Source: Burkholderia sp. Bp9143
Lineage (GTDB): Bacteria; Pseudomonadota; Gammaproteobacteria; Burkholderiales; Burkholderiaceae
Length of the DNA: 64,000 nucleotides
Reading direction: 5' to 3'
Assembly (NCBI RefSeq): GCF_003853645.1
Contig: NZ_QTPO01000008.1
Span: 1 to 64,000, forward strand
Below the pieces are notes generated by a model. That model saw only the letters and a list, made by a program, of their open reading frames with translations, was not told the origin of the DNA and ran no database searches. Numbering within the stretch: the first letter of the stretch is position 1; each line of letters starts with the position of its first letter. Positions 15,924 to 25,537 of this stretch are shown here, piece by piece. Made by a program: the position numbers and the translations under genes.

Positions 15924-17576
15924 TTACTTCTTGTCCCCCGCCAGGTCGATCGCCTTGTCCGATCCGACCGCGTTGCGCAGCTGGAATTTCTGGATCTTGC
16001 CGGTCGACGTTTTCGGCAGTTCGCCGAACCGCACGGCCTTCGGCACCTTGAACCCCGCGAGCAACTGCCGGCAGTGCGCGACGATCTCCTCCTCGGTCGC
16101 GCTCGCGCCTTCGCGCAGCTCGACGAACGCACACGGCACCTCGCCCCACTTCGGGTCGGGCATCGCGACGACCGCCGCGACCGCGACGGCCGGATGCCGG
16201 TACAGCGCATCCTCGACCTCGATGCTCGAGATGTTCTCGCCGCCGGAAATGATGATGTCCTTGCGGCGATCCTTGATGCGGATATAGCCGTCCGGCGTCA
16301 GCACGCCGAGGTCGCCCGTATGGAACCAGCCGCCGTGGAACGCCTCGTCGGTGGCCTTCGGATTCTTCAGGTAGCCCTTCATGCAGATGTTGCCGCGGAA
16401 CATGATCTCGCCGAGCGTCTCGCCGTCGGCCGGCACCGGCGCCATCGTGTCCGGGTCGAGCACCGTCGCGCCCGCTTCGAGGTGATAGCGCACGCCCTGC
16501 CTCGCATTGAGCCGCGCGCGCTCGTCGTCGGGCAGATCGTCCCAGTGCGCCTGCTTCGCGCACACGGTCGCGGGGCCATAAACCTCGGTCAGCCCGTACA
16601 CGTGCAGCAGGTCGAAGCCGATCTCCTTCATTTTCGCGATCACGGCCGGCGCCGGCGCCGCGCCCGCGACCATCGCGTGCACCGTGTGATCGATGCCTTC
16701 GCGCAGCTCCGCGGGCGCATTCGCGATCGCGCTCTGCACGATCGGCGCGCCGCAGTAATGCGTGATGCGTTCGCGGCGGATCAGGTCGAACACCGTCTTC
16801 GCGTCGAACTTGCGCAGGCAGACGTTCACCCCCGCGCGCGCCGCGACGGCCCACGGGAAGCACCAGCCGTTGCAGTGGAACATCGGCAGCGTCCACAGAT
16901 ACACCGCGTGCTTCGGCATGTCCCATTCGAGGATGTTGCTGATCGCCGCGAGATACGCGCCGCGATGGTGATAGACGACGCCCTTCGGGTCGCCGGTCGT
17001 GCCGGACGTGTAGTTCAGCGCGATCGCCTCCCACTCGTCGGCGGGCAGCGTCCATGCGTAGTCGGGATCGCCGCCCGCGACGAACGCTTCGTAGTCGGTC
17101 GCGCCCGCGAAGCGCGCGGGGTCGGCCGGCATCGCGTCGGCGACGCTGACGATCTTCAGGCCCGGCACTTCGAGCGCCGCGCGCTGCGCGAGCTCCGCGT
17201 ATTCGGTATCGACGATCAGCACCTTCGCTTCGCCGTGACGCAGCATGAACAGCACCGACGAGATGTCGAGCCGCGTGTTGATCGTGTTGAGCACGGCACC
17301 GGCCATCGGCACGCCGAAGTGCGCCTCGACCATCGCCGGGATGTTCGGCAGCAGCGCGGCGACCGTCTCGCCGCGCGCGACGCCGGCCTGCGCGAGCGCG
17401 CTTGCGAGCTGCTTCGCCCGAGTGTAGGTCTCGCCCCACGTGCGCCGCACGTCGCCGTGCACGATCGCGAGGCGCTCGCCGTAGACTTCGGCCGCGCGGA
17501 CCAGAAAGTCGATCGGCGTGAGCGGCACGTAGTTGGCGTCGCGGCGGCCGAGTCCGGCCTCGAACATCTGCGTCAT
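15924..17576 (-). CDS. Acyl-CoA synthetase (AMP-forming, fatty-acid ligase type)
   Basis: 550 residues, the length of medium-chain/aryl acyl-CoA ligases of the ANL superfamily. The P-loop YTSGTTGDPKGV, the YGLTEVYGP motif, GWFHTGDLG and the C-terminal hinge with KDRRKDIIISGGENIS and catalytic lysine region KTSTGKIQKFQLR are all intact. It activates a carboxylic acid to its CoA thioester using ATP. The start at 17576 is preferred because GGGAGACAGG precedes it. It is divergent from a Crp/Fnr regulator, which may control it. The substrate cannot be read from sequence. Confidence 0.9.
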   Translation of the reverse strand: MTQMFEAGLGRRDANYVPLTPIDFLVRAAEVYGERLAIVHGDVRRTWGETYTRAKQLASALAQAGVARGETVAALLPNIPAMVEAHFGVPMAGAVLNTINTRLDISSVLFMLRHGEAKVLIVDTEYAELAQRAALEVPGLKIVSVADAMPADPARFAGATDYEAFVAGGDPDYAWTLPADEWEAIALNYTSGTTGDPKGVVYHHRGAYLAAISNILEWDMPKHAVYLWTLPMFHCNGWCFPWAVAARAGVNVCLRKFDAKTVFDLIRRERITHYCGAPIVQSAIANAPAELREGIDHTVHAMVAGAAPAPAVIAKMKEIGFDLLHVYGLTEVYGPATVCAKQAHWDDLPDDERARLNARQGVRYHLEAGATVLDPDTMAPVPADGETLGEIMFRGNICMKGYLKNPKATDEAFHGGWFHTGDLGVLTPDGYIRIKDRRKDIIISGGENISSIEVEDALYRHPAVAVAAVVAMPDPKWGEVPCAFVELREGASATEEEIVAHCRQLLAGFKVPKAVRFGELPKTSTGKIQKFQLRNAVGSDKAIDLAGDKK

Positions 17577-17750
17577 GATCCTGTCTCCCGTTTTCTGTCG
17601 ACCGGCGCGTGCGTCGGCGCCGCGGCGCACGCTTCGATCGCGTATCCAGCCGGGGTGCATGCACCCCGATGCGTCTTGATGTGGTTCAATTGCCGACAGC
17701 CTAACGGGCGCTATTGTGAGCCGTCTGTCATCGAAACGACAGAGTGCCCT

Positions 17751-18560
17751 ATGAGCGCCACGCGTTATCCCTATCCTCGCAAACCCTCGCCCATGCACGA
17801 CCACCCCGTTGCGCCGCCCGACGCGGCCGCCATCTCGGCCAACCCGACGGCCAACCCGCCGCTCGAACCGGGCCCGTTGCCCGCCCTGTCCGTGTTGTTC
17901 GGCCAGTGTGCGTGGTTCCGCGCGCTGGCGCCGGAACACCAGGCGCTCGTGCTCGCGCAGTCGCGCGCCGAGCTGCGCGAGGCCGGCGACGTGATCGCGC
18001 AACGGCTCGCGCCGTCCGAATACTGGATCGGCGTGCATCGCGGGTTGCTGAAGCTCGCGATCTTCAACGCGTCGGGGCGCGGCTGCACGTTTTCCGGCGT
18101 GCCGTCGGGTGGCTGGTTCGGCGAAGGCAGCGTGATCAAGCGCGAGCTGCGCAAGTACGAAGTCGTTGCCGTCCAGCGCTCGATCGTGCTGTTCGTGCCG
18201 GTCGACACGTTCCATGCGCTGCTCGACACGAGCCTGCCGTTCACGCGCTTCGTGATCCATCAACTGAACAACCGGATGGGCGAGTTCATCGCATCGATCC
18301 AGAACAGCCGGCTGCTCGATGTCGACGCGCGCGTCGCGCAGGCGCTCGCGCAGCTGTTCAACCCCGCCCTGTACCCGGACACAGGCCCGTCGCTCGCGAT
18401 CTCACAGGAGGAACTGGGGATGCTCGTCGGCGTGTCGCGGCAGCGGATCAACCAGGCGTTGCAGCAACTCGAGAAACTCGGCGTGCTGCGGCTCGCGTAC
18501 AACCAGATCGAGGTCGTCGATCTGGCCGCGCTCGCGCAGGTCGGGATGGAACAGATCTGA
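17751..18560 (+). CDS. Crp/Fnr-family transcriptional regulator
   Basis: 269 residues. A Pro/Ala-rich N-terminal extension (about 1-45) is followed by a cyclic-nucleotide-binding-type beta barrel (about 55-170) and a Crp-type winged helix (about 190-260) with SQEELGMLVGVSRQRINQAL. There is no Cys cluster for an Fnr-type iron-sulfur centre. The barrel's PSGGWFGEGSVIK replaces the cAMP-binding signature, so the ligand is unclear. An ATG at 17793 is an alternative start. It is divergent from the acyl-CoA ligase gene (174 bases). Confidence 0.85.
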   Translation: MSATRYPYPRKPSPMHDHPVAPPDAAAISANPTANPPLEPGPLPALSVLFGQCAWFRALAPEHQALVLAQSRAELREAGDVIAQRLAPSEYWIGVHRGLLKLAIFNASGRGCTFSGVPSGGWFGEGSVIKRELRKYEVVAVQRSIVLFVPVDTFHALLDTSLPFTRFVIHQLNNRMGEFIASIQNSRLLDVDARVAQALAQLFNPALYPDTGPSLAISQEELGMLVGVSRQRINQALQQLEKLGVLRLAYNQIEVVDLAALAQVGMEQI

Positions 18561-18600
18561 GCGACGTCCGATGAACGGAACCGTCGTCGGTGCGGCATGC

Positions 18601-18644
18601 GTGTGCGGTGCGGCGGCCGTTTCCGGGCGGCGGCACCCGCACAC
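18601..18644 (+). terminator. GC-rich hairpin after the Crp/Fnr gene
   Basis: GTGTGCGG-TGC and GCA-CCCGCACAC form an imperfect 11-12 bp stem, followed by ATTTCA rather than a T run. It is 41 bases after the regulator stop and may end its transcript before the efflux operon. Confidence 0.35.
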
Positions 18645-18788
18645 ATTTCATCCGATGAATCGGCTTGCGCCCACCGCGCGGCAACCTGACAATTCAGCCA
18701 GTTTCGCGTCAGTAACCCGTTCCGGCCCGACGCCTATCATTCGGGTTCCCTTCACCGACGCCTGATCACCGCCTGTCCCACCGCCTCC

Positions 18789-21700
18789 ATGTGGATCGTC
18801 AATCTCGCGCTCAGGCGCCCCTACACGTTCATCGTGATGGCCATCATGATCGTGCTGGCCACCCCGCTCGCGCTGATGCGCACGCCCGTCGACGTGCTGC
18901 CTGCGGTCAACATCCCGGTCATCAGCGTGATCTGGAATTACAACGGTTTCTCCGCGCCGGAGATGACCAACCGCATCACGGCCGTCCATGAACGGATCCT
19001 GACGACCACCGTCAACAACATCCAGCACATCGAGTCGACGTCGCTGCCGGGCATCGCGGTCGTGAAGGTGTTCCTGCAGCCCGGCGCGAACGTGCAGACC
19101 GCGATCGCGCAGACGGTATCGTCCGCGCAGGCGATCGTGCGGCAGATGCCGCAGGGCGCGACGCCGCCGCTCGTCATCACCTATTCGGCGTCGAGCATCC
19201 CGGTGATCCAGCTCGGGCTGTCGAGCCAGACGCTCAGCGAACAGTCGCTCGCCGACATCGCGCTCAACTTCCTGCGTCCGCAACTGATCACCATCCCCGG
19301 CGCGCAGATCCCGTTCCCGTACGGCGGCCGCACGCGCGTGGTCGCGATCGACCTCGATCCGCAGGCGCTGCTCGCCAAGGGCCTCACGCCCGCCGACATC
19401 GTCAACGCGGTCAACGCGCAGAACCTCGTGCTGCCGACCGGCACCGCGAAGATGGGCCAGACCGAATACCGGATCGACACGAACGCGTCGGCCGATACGA
19501 TCGCCGACATCAACGGCCTGCCGGTCCAGACCGTCAACGGCGCGACCACCTACCTGCGCGAGGTCGCGTCGGTGCGCGACGGCTTCGCGCCGCAGACCAA
19601 CGTCGTGCGCCAGAACGGCCAGCGCGGCGTGCTGATGTCGATCCTGAAGACCGGCGACGCGTCGACGCTGAAGGTCGTGTCGGACCTGAAGGCGCTGCTG
19701 CCGAAGGTGATCCCGACGCTGCCCGAAGGGCTCACGATCACGCCGCTGTTCGACCAGTCGGTGTTCGTCAACGCCGCCGTGCAGGGCGTGATCCACGAGG
19801 CGCTGATCGCCGCCGTGCTGACCGCGATGATGATCCTGCTGTTCCTCGGCAACTGGCGCAGCACGCTGATCATCGCGATCTCGATTCCGCTGTCGATCTT
19901 CACGTCGCTGATCGCGCTGTCGGCGCTAGGCGAAACCATCAACATCATGACGCTGGGCGGGCTCGCGCTCGCGGTGGGGATCCTGGTCGACGACGCGACC
20001 GTCACGATCGAGAACATCGAGCGGCACCTTCATCTCGGCACGCGCCGGGCCGCCCCAAGCGTGCCGAGCAGCCCCCTCGGGGGGCAGCGACCGGAGGGAG
20101 CGTGGGGGTCGTCGTTCAGTACCAACCTGCACGATGCGATTCTCGAAGGCGCGGGCGAGATCGCGGTGCCCGCGTTCGTGTCGACGCTGTGCATCTGCAT
20201 CGTGTTCGTGCCGATGTTCTTCCTGACGGGCGTCGCGCGTTTCCTGTTCGTGCCGCTCGCCGAGGCGGTGGTGTTCGCGATGCTCGCGTCGTACGTGCTG
20301 TCGCGCACGCTCGTGCCGACGCTCGCGATGCTGCTGTTCCGCCCGCAGCAGGCCAGCACCGGCCCCGATCACTCGACGTCGCGCTTCGCGCGCATCCATC
20401 ACGCGTTCAACGCCGCGTTCGAGCGGCTGCGCGCGTGGTACATCGTGCTGCTCAGCATCCTGCTGGTGCGCCGCCGCTTCTACGCGACGTGCTTCCTCGG
20501 CTTCTGCGTGCTGTCGACCGGCCTCGTGTTCGTGCTCGGCCGCGACTTCTTCCCAAACGCCGATTCCGGCAACATCCGGCTGCACATGCGCGCGCCGACC
20601 GGCTACCGGATCGAGGAAACCGCGCGCCTCGCCGACCAGGTCGAGCGCGTGATCCGCGAGGCCGTGCCGCCCGACGAACTTGGCGCGATCGTCGACAACC
20701 TCGGGCTGCCGGTGAGCGGCATCAACCTGTCGTACAGCAACAGCGGCACGATCGGCACGCTCGACGGCGAACTGCTGATCGCGCTGAAGCCGGGCCACCG
20801 TTCGACCCAGCACTACGTGCAGGCGCTGCGCACGCTGCTGCCGCAGCGCTTCCCGGGCGTCGAATTCTTCTTCCAGCCGTCGGACATCATCACGCAGATC
20901 CTCAACTTCGGTCAGCCGTCCGCGATCGACCTGCAGGTGCTCGGCAACAATCTCGCGAGTAACATGGCTATCGCGAGCAGCCTGATGAAGAAGATCAGGC
21001 AAATCCCCGGCGCCGTCGACGTGCACGTGCTGCAGCGCAACGACGAACCGACCCTGGTGGCCGACATGGACCGTACGCGCATGCAGCAGCTCAGCCTCTC
21101 CGCGCAGAACGTCGCGCAGAACATGCTGATCTCGCTGTCCGGCAGTTCCCAGACGACGCCGTCGTTCTGGATCAATCCGCGCACGGGCGTCCAGTACCCG
21201 CTGCAGATCCAGACCCCGCAATACAACATCTCGTCGATCGACGACCTGCTCGGCACGCCGATTTCCGCGAGCGGCCGCACGGGCATGCCGCTGCAACTGC
21301 TCGGCAACCTCGTGCAGGTCCATCCCGTCGCGAGCCCGGCCGTGATCACGCATTACAACATCCGTCCGGCGATCGACCTGTACGTGAGCGTCGAGGGCCG
21401 CGATCTCGGCTCGGTCGCGGGCGAGATCGACGGGATCGTGTCCGACGCGCGCGCGACGCTGCCGCGCGGCACCGAGCTGTCGGTGCGCGGCCAGGTCGAG
21501 ACGATGCGCACGTCGTACCTCGGCCTCGGCGCGGGTGTCGCGATGGCGATCGTGCTCGTCTACCTGCTGATCGTCGTGAATTTCCAGTCGTGGCTCGATC
21601 CGCTGATCATCATCAGCGCGATGCCGGCCGCGCTCGCCGGCATCGCGTGGATGCTGTTCATCACCGGCACGCACCTGAGCGTGCCGGCGCTGACGGGCGC

Positions 21701-22037
21701 GATCATGACGGTGGGCGTCGCGACCGCGAACAGCATCCTGGTCGTGTCGTTCGCGCGCCAGCGCCTCGCGGCCGGCGCGGCGCCGCTCACGGCCGCGCTC
21801 GAGGCCGGCGCGACGCGGATCCGCCCGGTGCTGATGACGGCGCTCGCGATGATCATCGGGATGGTGCCGATGGCGCTCGGTCTCGGCGAAGGCGCCGAGC
21901 AGAACGCGCCGCTCGGCCGCGCGGTGATCGGCGGCCTGTTGTTCGCCACCGTTTCGACGCTGCTGTTCGTGCCGCTCGTGTTCGGCGGCGTGCATTCGCG
22001 GCTGGCGCGCCGGCGTGCGCGCCGGGCCGGACATTGA
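18789..22037 (+). CDS. RND efflux permease (HAE1/MdtB-like)
   Basis: 1082 residues with two repeats of six transmembrane segments and large periplasmic loops, as in AcrB/MdtB. The proton-relay segment LAVGILVDDATVTIENIERH with its paired Asp is intact, as are the TM5-6 region (LCICIVFVPMFFLTG) and the second-half GVATANSILVV segment. It is the inner-membrane pump of a tripartite complex whose adaptor and outer-membrane channel are encoded next. Around residues 418-447 the cytoplasmic TM4-TM5 loop holds about 28 extra residues, rich in Pro, Ser and Gly, encoded by a GC palindrome (see the repeat entry). The reading frame is kept. Confidence 0.93.
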   Translation: MWIVNLALRRPYTFIVMAIMIVLATPLALMRTPVDVLPAVNIPVISVIWNYNGFSAPEMTNRITAVHERILTTTVNNIQHIESTSLPGIAVVKVFLQPGANVQTAIAQTVSSAQAIVRQMPQGATPPLVITYSASSIPVIQLGLSSQTLSEQSLADIALNFLRPQLITIPGAQIPFPYGGRTRVVAIDLDPQALLAKGLTPADIVNAVNAQNLVLPTGTAKMGQTEYRIDTNASADTIADINGLPVQTVNGATTYLREVASVRDGFAPQTNVVRQNGQRGVLMSILKTGDASTLKVVSDLKALLPKVIPTLPEGLTITPLFDQSVFVNAAVQGVIHEALIAAVLTAMMILLFLGNWRSTLIIAISIPLSIFTSLIALSALGETINIMTLGGLALAVGILVDDATVTIENIERHLHLGTRRAAPSVPSSPLGGQRPEGAWGSSFSTNLHDAILEGAGEIAVPAFVSTLCICIVFVPMFFLTGVARFLFVPLAEAVVFAMLASYVLSRTLVPTLAMLLFRPQQASTGPDHSTSRFARIHHAFNAAFERLRAWYIVLLSILLVRRRFYATCFLGFCVLSTGLVFVLGRDFFPNADSGNIRLHMRAPTGYRIEETARLADQVERVIREAVPPDELGAIVDNLGLPVSGINLSYSNSGTIGTLDGELLIALKPGHRSTQHYVQALRTLLPQRFPGVEFFFQPSDIITQILNFGQPSAIDLQVLGNNLASNMAIASSLMKKIRQIPGAVDVHVLQRNDEPTLVADMDRTRMQQLSLSAQNVAQNMLISLSGSSQTTPSFWINPRTGVQYPLQIQTPQYNISSIDDLLGTPISASGRTGMPLQLLGNLVQVHPVASPAVITHYNIRPAIDLYVSVEGRDLGSVAGEIDGIVSDARATLPRGTELSVRGQVETMRTSYLGLGAGVAMAIVLVYLLIVVNFQSWLDPLIIISAMPAALAGIAWMLFITGTHLSVPALTGAIMTVGVATANSILVVSFARQRLAAGAAPLTAALEAGATRIRPVLMTALAMIIGMVPMALGLGEGAEQNAPLGRAVIGGLLFATVSTLLFVPLVFGGVHSRLARRRARRAGH
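20047..20110. repeat. Burkholderia-type GC palindromic repeat inserted in frame in the RND gene
   Basis: The core GCCCCCTCGGGGGGC (20070-20084) is a near-perfect hairpin, flanked by CCGCCCC and GCGTGGGGG arms. This pattern is common between genes in Burkholderia, from memory of such genomes. Here it encodes an extra Pro/Gly/Ser segment (APSVPSSPLGGQRPEGAWGS) in the TM4-TM5 loop, where relatives run directly from the ENIERHL helix into the next amphipathic helix. Confidence 0.6.
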
Positions 22038-22076
22038 CTTTCGCCCACCCCATACCCGGTTGAATTGGTTGAATTC

Positions 22077-23309
22077 ATGGAAGAGAAACATCACAGCTCC
22101 GTCGGCATCCAGGTGGACGAACACGGCATGCACCTGCCGACGCGCGCGTCGGTGTCGCGGCGCGGGCGGGTCGTACTGATCGTGATCGGCGTGCTGCTGG
22201 CCGCGGGCGCCGCGCGCACGATCGTCGTCAACGTGCTGAACCGCGGCCGGCTCGACGCGGTGGCCGAGCAGAACACGCGCCAGTACGTGAACGTCGTGCA
22301 TCCGGTCGATGCGGCCACCGGCGGCAAGCTGACGCTGCCCGGCACGCTGCGCGGCTTCGTCGAGGCGCCGATCTATGCGCGTGCGAGCGGCTACGTGCTG
22401 CGCTGGCAGGCCGACATTGGCGCGCACGTGAAGCAGGGGCAGCTGCTCGCCGAGCTCGACACGCCCGAGCTGAACCAGGAACTCGCGCAGGCCACCGCGC
22501 AGCGCCAGCAGGCGCAGGCCGCGCTCGCGCTCGCGAAGACGTCGTTCGACCGCGCGCAGCAGCTGCGCCAGCGCGATGCAGTGTCGCAGCAGGAACTCGA
22601 CGACCGCCAGGGCGCGTTCAACCAGGGCACCGCGAATCTCGCGGCGGCCGACGCGAACATGCGCCGGCTCACCGAACTGAAGGGCTTCCAGCGCATCGTC
22701 GCGCCGATCGACGGAATCGTCACGCAGCGCAACGTCGACGTCGGCGACCTCGTCAGTTCCGGCAACGCCGGTCGCTCGTTGTTCACGGTGGTGCAGGCCG
22801 ACCGGCTGCGCCTCTACGTGCAGGTACCGCAGGCGTACGCGCAGCAGATGAAGGTCGACCAGCACGTGAGCGTCTCGCAGGCCGAACTGCCCGGGCAGAC
22901 CTTCGACGGCACGATCACGCGCACGTCCCAGGCGATCGACGTCGCGACGCGCTCGCTGCAGATCGAGATCACGCTGCCGAACCCGGACGGCCGGCTGCTG
23001 CCCGGCGCGTACGTGCAGGCGACGCTGCCGATGACGCCGGTCGGCCGCCTGCAGATTCCGGCCAACACGCTGCTGTTCCGCGCGGAAGGACCGACGGTCG
23101 CGACCGTCGACGCCAACGGCCGGGTGCGCCTGAAGGCGGTGACGATCGCGCGCACGATCGGGCAGACGCTCGAAGTCGACGGCCCGCTCACGCCGAACGA
23201 CCGCCTCGTCGCGAACCCGAGCGACGCGCTCGCGAACGGCGACACGGTCGTCGTGCAGGCGCCGCCCGTCGCGAAGCCGGCCTCCGCGGCCGCGGGAGCG
23301 AAGTCGTGA
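22077..23309 (+). CDS. RND periplasmic adaptor (membrane fusion protein)
   Basis: 410 residues. An N-terminal membrane anchor (about 30-50), a lipoyl/barrel-sandwich region (GFVEAPIYARASGYVLRWQADIGAHVKQGQLLAELDTPEL), a coiled-coil hairpin rich in Gln and Ala (about 135-200), then beta-barrel and membrane-proximal domains. It links the pump to the outer-membrane channel. The ATG at 22077 is preferred over a TTG at 22065. It begins 40 bases after the permease stop and overlaps the next gene by four bases, so the three genes form one operon. Confidence 0.92.
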   Translation: MEEKHHSSVGIQVDEHGMHLPTRASVSRRGRVVLIVIGVLLAAGAARTIVVNVLNRGRLDAVAEQNTRQYVNVVHPVDAATGGKLTLPGTLRGFVEAPIYARASGYVLRWQADIGAHVKQGQLLAELDTPELNQELAQATAQRQQAQAALALAKTSFDRAQQLRQRDAVSQQELDDRQGAFNQGTANLAAADANMRRLTELKGFQRIVAPIDGIVTQRNVDVGDLVSSGNAGRSLFTVVQADRLRLYVQVPQAYAQQMKVDQHVSVSQAELPGQTFDGTITRTSQAIDVATRSLQIEITLPNPDGRLLPGAYVQATLPMTPVGRLQIPANTLLFRAEGPTVATVDANGRVRLKAVTIARTIGQTLEVDGPLTPNDRLVANPSDALANGDTVVVQAPPVAKPASAAAGAKS

Positions 23310-24820
23310 GCGCGATGCGCGCCCGCCTGTACCCCCCGGCCGTCGTGGCCGTCGTCGCGATCGCGGCGCTCGCCGGCTGCACGGTCAGCCCCGACTACCG
23401 GCGCCCCGCCGTCGAGACGCCGGCCGCGTGGCGGCTCGACCCGGCCGACGCGTACTGGCACCCGGCCGCGCCGGCCCGTGCGCCGCTCGATCCGGCCTGG
23501 TGGACCGCGTTCGGCGACACGCAACTCGACGCGCTGGAAGCCGACGCGTTGCGCAACAACCAGAACCTGAAGGCCGTCGCCGCGCGCTACGACCAGGCGA
23601 AGGCGACGCTCGCGTCGGTCGCATCCGCGCAGTATCCGGCCGTCGGCCTGAACGCGAGCGGCCAGCGCTTCAAGATCTCCGCCGACCGGCCGCAGACCAA
23701 CTACGCGACGAAGAGCATGTCGACCGTGCAGAACGAGATCCAGGTCGGCGCGAGCGTCAGCTATGAACTCGACCTGTTCGGCCGCGTGCGGCGCAGCGTC
23801 GAATCCGCGCAGGCCAGCTCCGAGCAGGCGCGCGACGATTTCGCGAACGCGCGCCTGGTGCTCAGCGCCGATCTCGCGTCGAGCTACTTCGCGCTGCGCG
23901 AGCTCGACACCGAGATCGACGTCGTCAGGCGCTCGATCGACCTGCAGCAGAAGGCGCTCGACTATGTGAGCGCGCGCCACGACCTCGGCGCGGTGTCCGG
24001 CCTCGACCTGCTGCAGCAACGCTCGCAGCTCGATGCGACGCGCACGCAGGCGCAGTTGCTGATCCAGCAGCGTGCGCAGGTCGAGACGGCGATCGCGACG
24101 CTGGTCGGCACGCCGGCCCCCGCGTTCTCGCTGCCGTCGCGCGTGGTGCCGATCAACGCGCCCGCGCTGCCGACCGGGCTGCCGAGCGACCTGCTGCAGC
24201 GGCGGCCCGACGTCGCGTCGGCCGAGCGCGCGATGGCCGCAGCGAACGCGCAGATCGGCATCGCGCGCGCCGCGTATTTCCCGCGCATCGCGCTGTCGCC
24301 GGACATCGGCTGGGACGCGACGCGCTTCTCGGGCCTGTTCACCGTGCCGGCGCTGCTGTGGTCGGTCGGCGCGTCGGTCAGCCAGCCGCTGTTCGAAGGC
24401 GGCAAGCTGAAGGCCGGCGTCGATTTCGCGCAGGCCGGCTACGTGGCCGCGCAGGCCAATTACCGGCAGACCGTGCTCACCGCGTTCCAGGAGGTGCAGA
24501 ATGCGGTGACGGGCCTGTCGGTGCTGGCGCAGGCCGCGCAACAGGCATCGGCGGCCGTCGACGACGCGCGCAAGCTCGTGTCGCTCGCGCAGGACCGCTA
24601 TGCCGGCGGCCTGACGCCATTCATCGACGTGCTGACGGCCCAGCAGCAGTTGCTGACGAGCGAGCGCCAGGCCGTGCAGATCCAGGGCCAGCGCGCGGCG
24701 CTCGTCGTGTTTCTCGCGAAAGCGCTCGGCGGCGGCTGGGACGGCGGCGCGACGGGCGGCACGGCGCCGACCGACGTCGCGGCGGCCGGCCCGCAGCCCG
24801 CCACGCGCATCGCCCCCTAA
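23306..24820 (+). CDS. Outer-membrane efflux lipoprotein, NodT family
   Basis: 504 residues with a lipoprotein signal (IAALAGC lipobox near residue 25-31) and two TolC-like repeats of long helices and beta strands. The N-terminal CTVSPDYRRPAVETP is typical of NodT/OprM proteins. It forms the trimeric exit duct for the pump encoded upstream. The GTG start overlaps the adaptor stop (GTGA); an ATG three codons later is the alternative. The last 25 residues are low-complexity Gly/Ala/Thr. Confidence 0.92.
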   Translation: MSAMRARLYPPAVVAVVAIAALAGCTVSPDYRRPAVETPAAWRLDPADAYWHPAAPARAPLDPAWWTAFGDTQLDALEADALRNNQNLKAVAARYDQAKATLASVASAQYPAVGLNASGQRFKISADRPQTNYATKSMSTVQNEIQVGASVSYELDLFGRVRRSVESAQASSEQARDDFANARLVLSADLASSYFALRELDTEIDVVRRSIDLQQKALDYVSARHDLGAVSGLDLLQQRSQLDATRTQAQLLIQQRAQVETAIATLVGTPAPAFSLPSRVVPINAPALPTGLPSDLLQRRPDVASAERAMAAANAQIGIARAAYFPRIALSPDIGWDATRFSGLFTVPALLWSVGASVSQPLFEGGKLKAGVDFAQAGYVAAQANYRQTVLTAFQEVQNAVTGLSVLAQAAQQASAAVDDARKLVSLAQDRYAGGLTPFIDVLTAQQQLLTSERQAVQIQGQRAALVVFLAKALGGGWDGGATGGTAPTDVAAAGPQPATRIAP

Positions 24821-24841
24821 CCCGGTTACGCGAACAAGCCC

Positions 24842-25537
24842 ATGAAAGTCCTGATCGTCGAAGACGAACCGAAAGTCGTCGAATACCTGAAGAGCGGCCT
24901 CACCGAGGAAGGCTGGGTCGTCGACACCGCGCTCGACGGCGAAGACGGCGCGTGGAAGGCCGTCGAATTCGACTACGACGTGGTGGTGCTCGACGTGATG
25001 CTGCCGAAGCTCGACGGCTTCGGCGTGCTGCGCGCGTTGCGCGCGCAGAAGCAGACGCCCGTGATCATGCTGACCGCGCGCGACCGCGTCGACGACCGCG
25101 TGCGCGGGTTGCGCGGCGGCGCCGACGACTACCTGACCAAGCCCTTCTCGTTCCTCGAGCTGATCGAACGGCTGCGCGCGCTCACGCGCCGCGCGCGCGT
25201 GCAGGAATCGACGCTGATCTCGATCGGCGACCTGCGCGTCGACCTGATCGGCCGCCGGGCGACCCGCGACGGCACGCGCCTCGACCTGACCGCGCAGGAA
25301 TTCCAGCTGCTCGGCGTGCTCGCGCGGCGCAGCGGCGAGGTGCTGTCGAAAACGACCATCGCCGAACTCGTGTGGGACGTGAACTTCGACAGCAACGCGA
25401 ACGTCGTCGAGACGGCGATCAAGCGCCTGCGCGCGAAGCTCGACGGCCCGTTCGCGGAGAAACTGCTGCATACGATCCGCGGCATGGGCTACGTGCTCGA
25501 GGCGCGCGAGGACGGCGACACGGAGCGGCACGCATGA
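24842..25537 (+). CDS. OmpR-family response regulator (CopR/CusR/IrlR-like)
   Basis: 231 residues. Receiver domain with phospho-acceptor D51 in VVVLDVMLPKLDG, the conserved T/K residues (MLTARD; LTKPFSFLEL), and a C-terminal winged helix ending in IKRLRAKLD and TIRGMGYVLEA. It closely follows the heavy-metal/copper response-regulator pattern. It starts 21 bases after the outer-membrane factor and overlaps the kinase gene by four bases, so efflux pump and two-component system are probably one transcription unit that controls itself. Confidence 0.92.
   Translation: MKVLIVEDEPKVVEYLKSGLTEEGWVVDTALDGEDGAWKAVEFDYDVVVLDVMLPKLDGFGVLRALRAQKQTPVIMLTARDRVDDRVRGLRGGADDYLTKPFSFLELIERLRALTRRARVQESTLISIGDLRVDLIGRRATRDGTRLDLTAQEFQLLGVLARRSGEVLSKTTIAELVWDVNFDSNANVVETAIKRLRAKLDGPFAEKLLHTIRGMGYVLEAREDGDTERHA

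Noticed and set aside
19926-22865. A 979-codon minus-strand frame opposite the RND genes
   Set aside because: High-GC shadow of the permease and adaptor genes; composition is dominated by Arg/His/Asp repeats with no recognisable domain.
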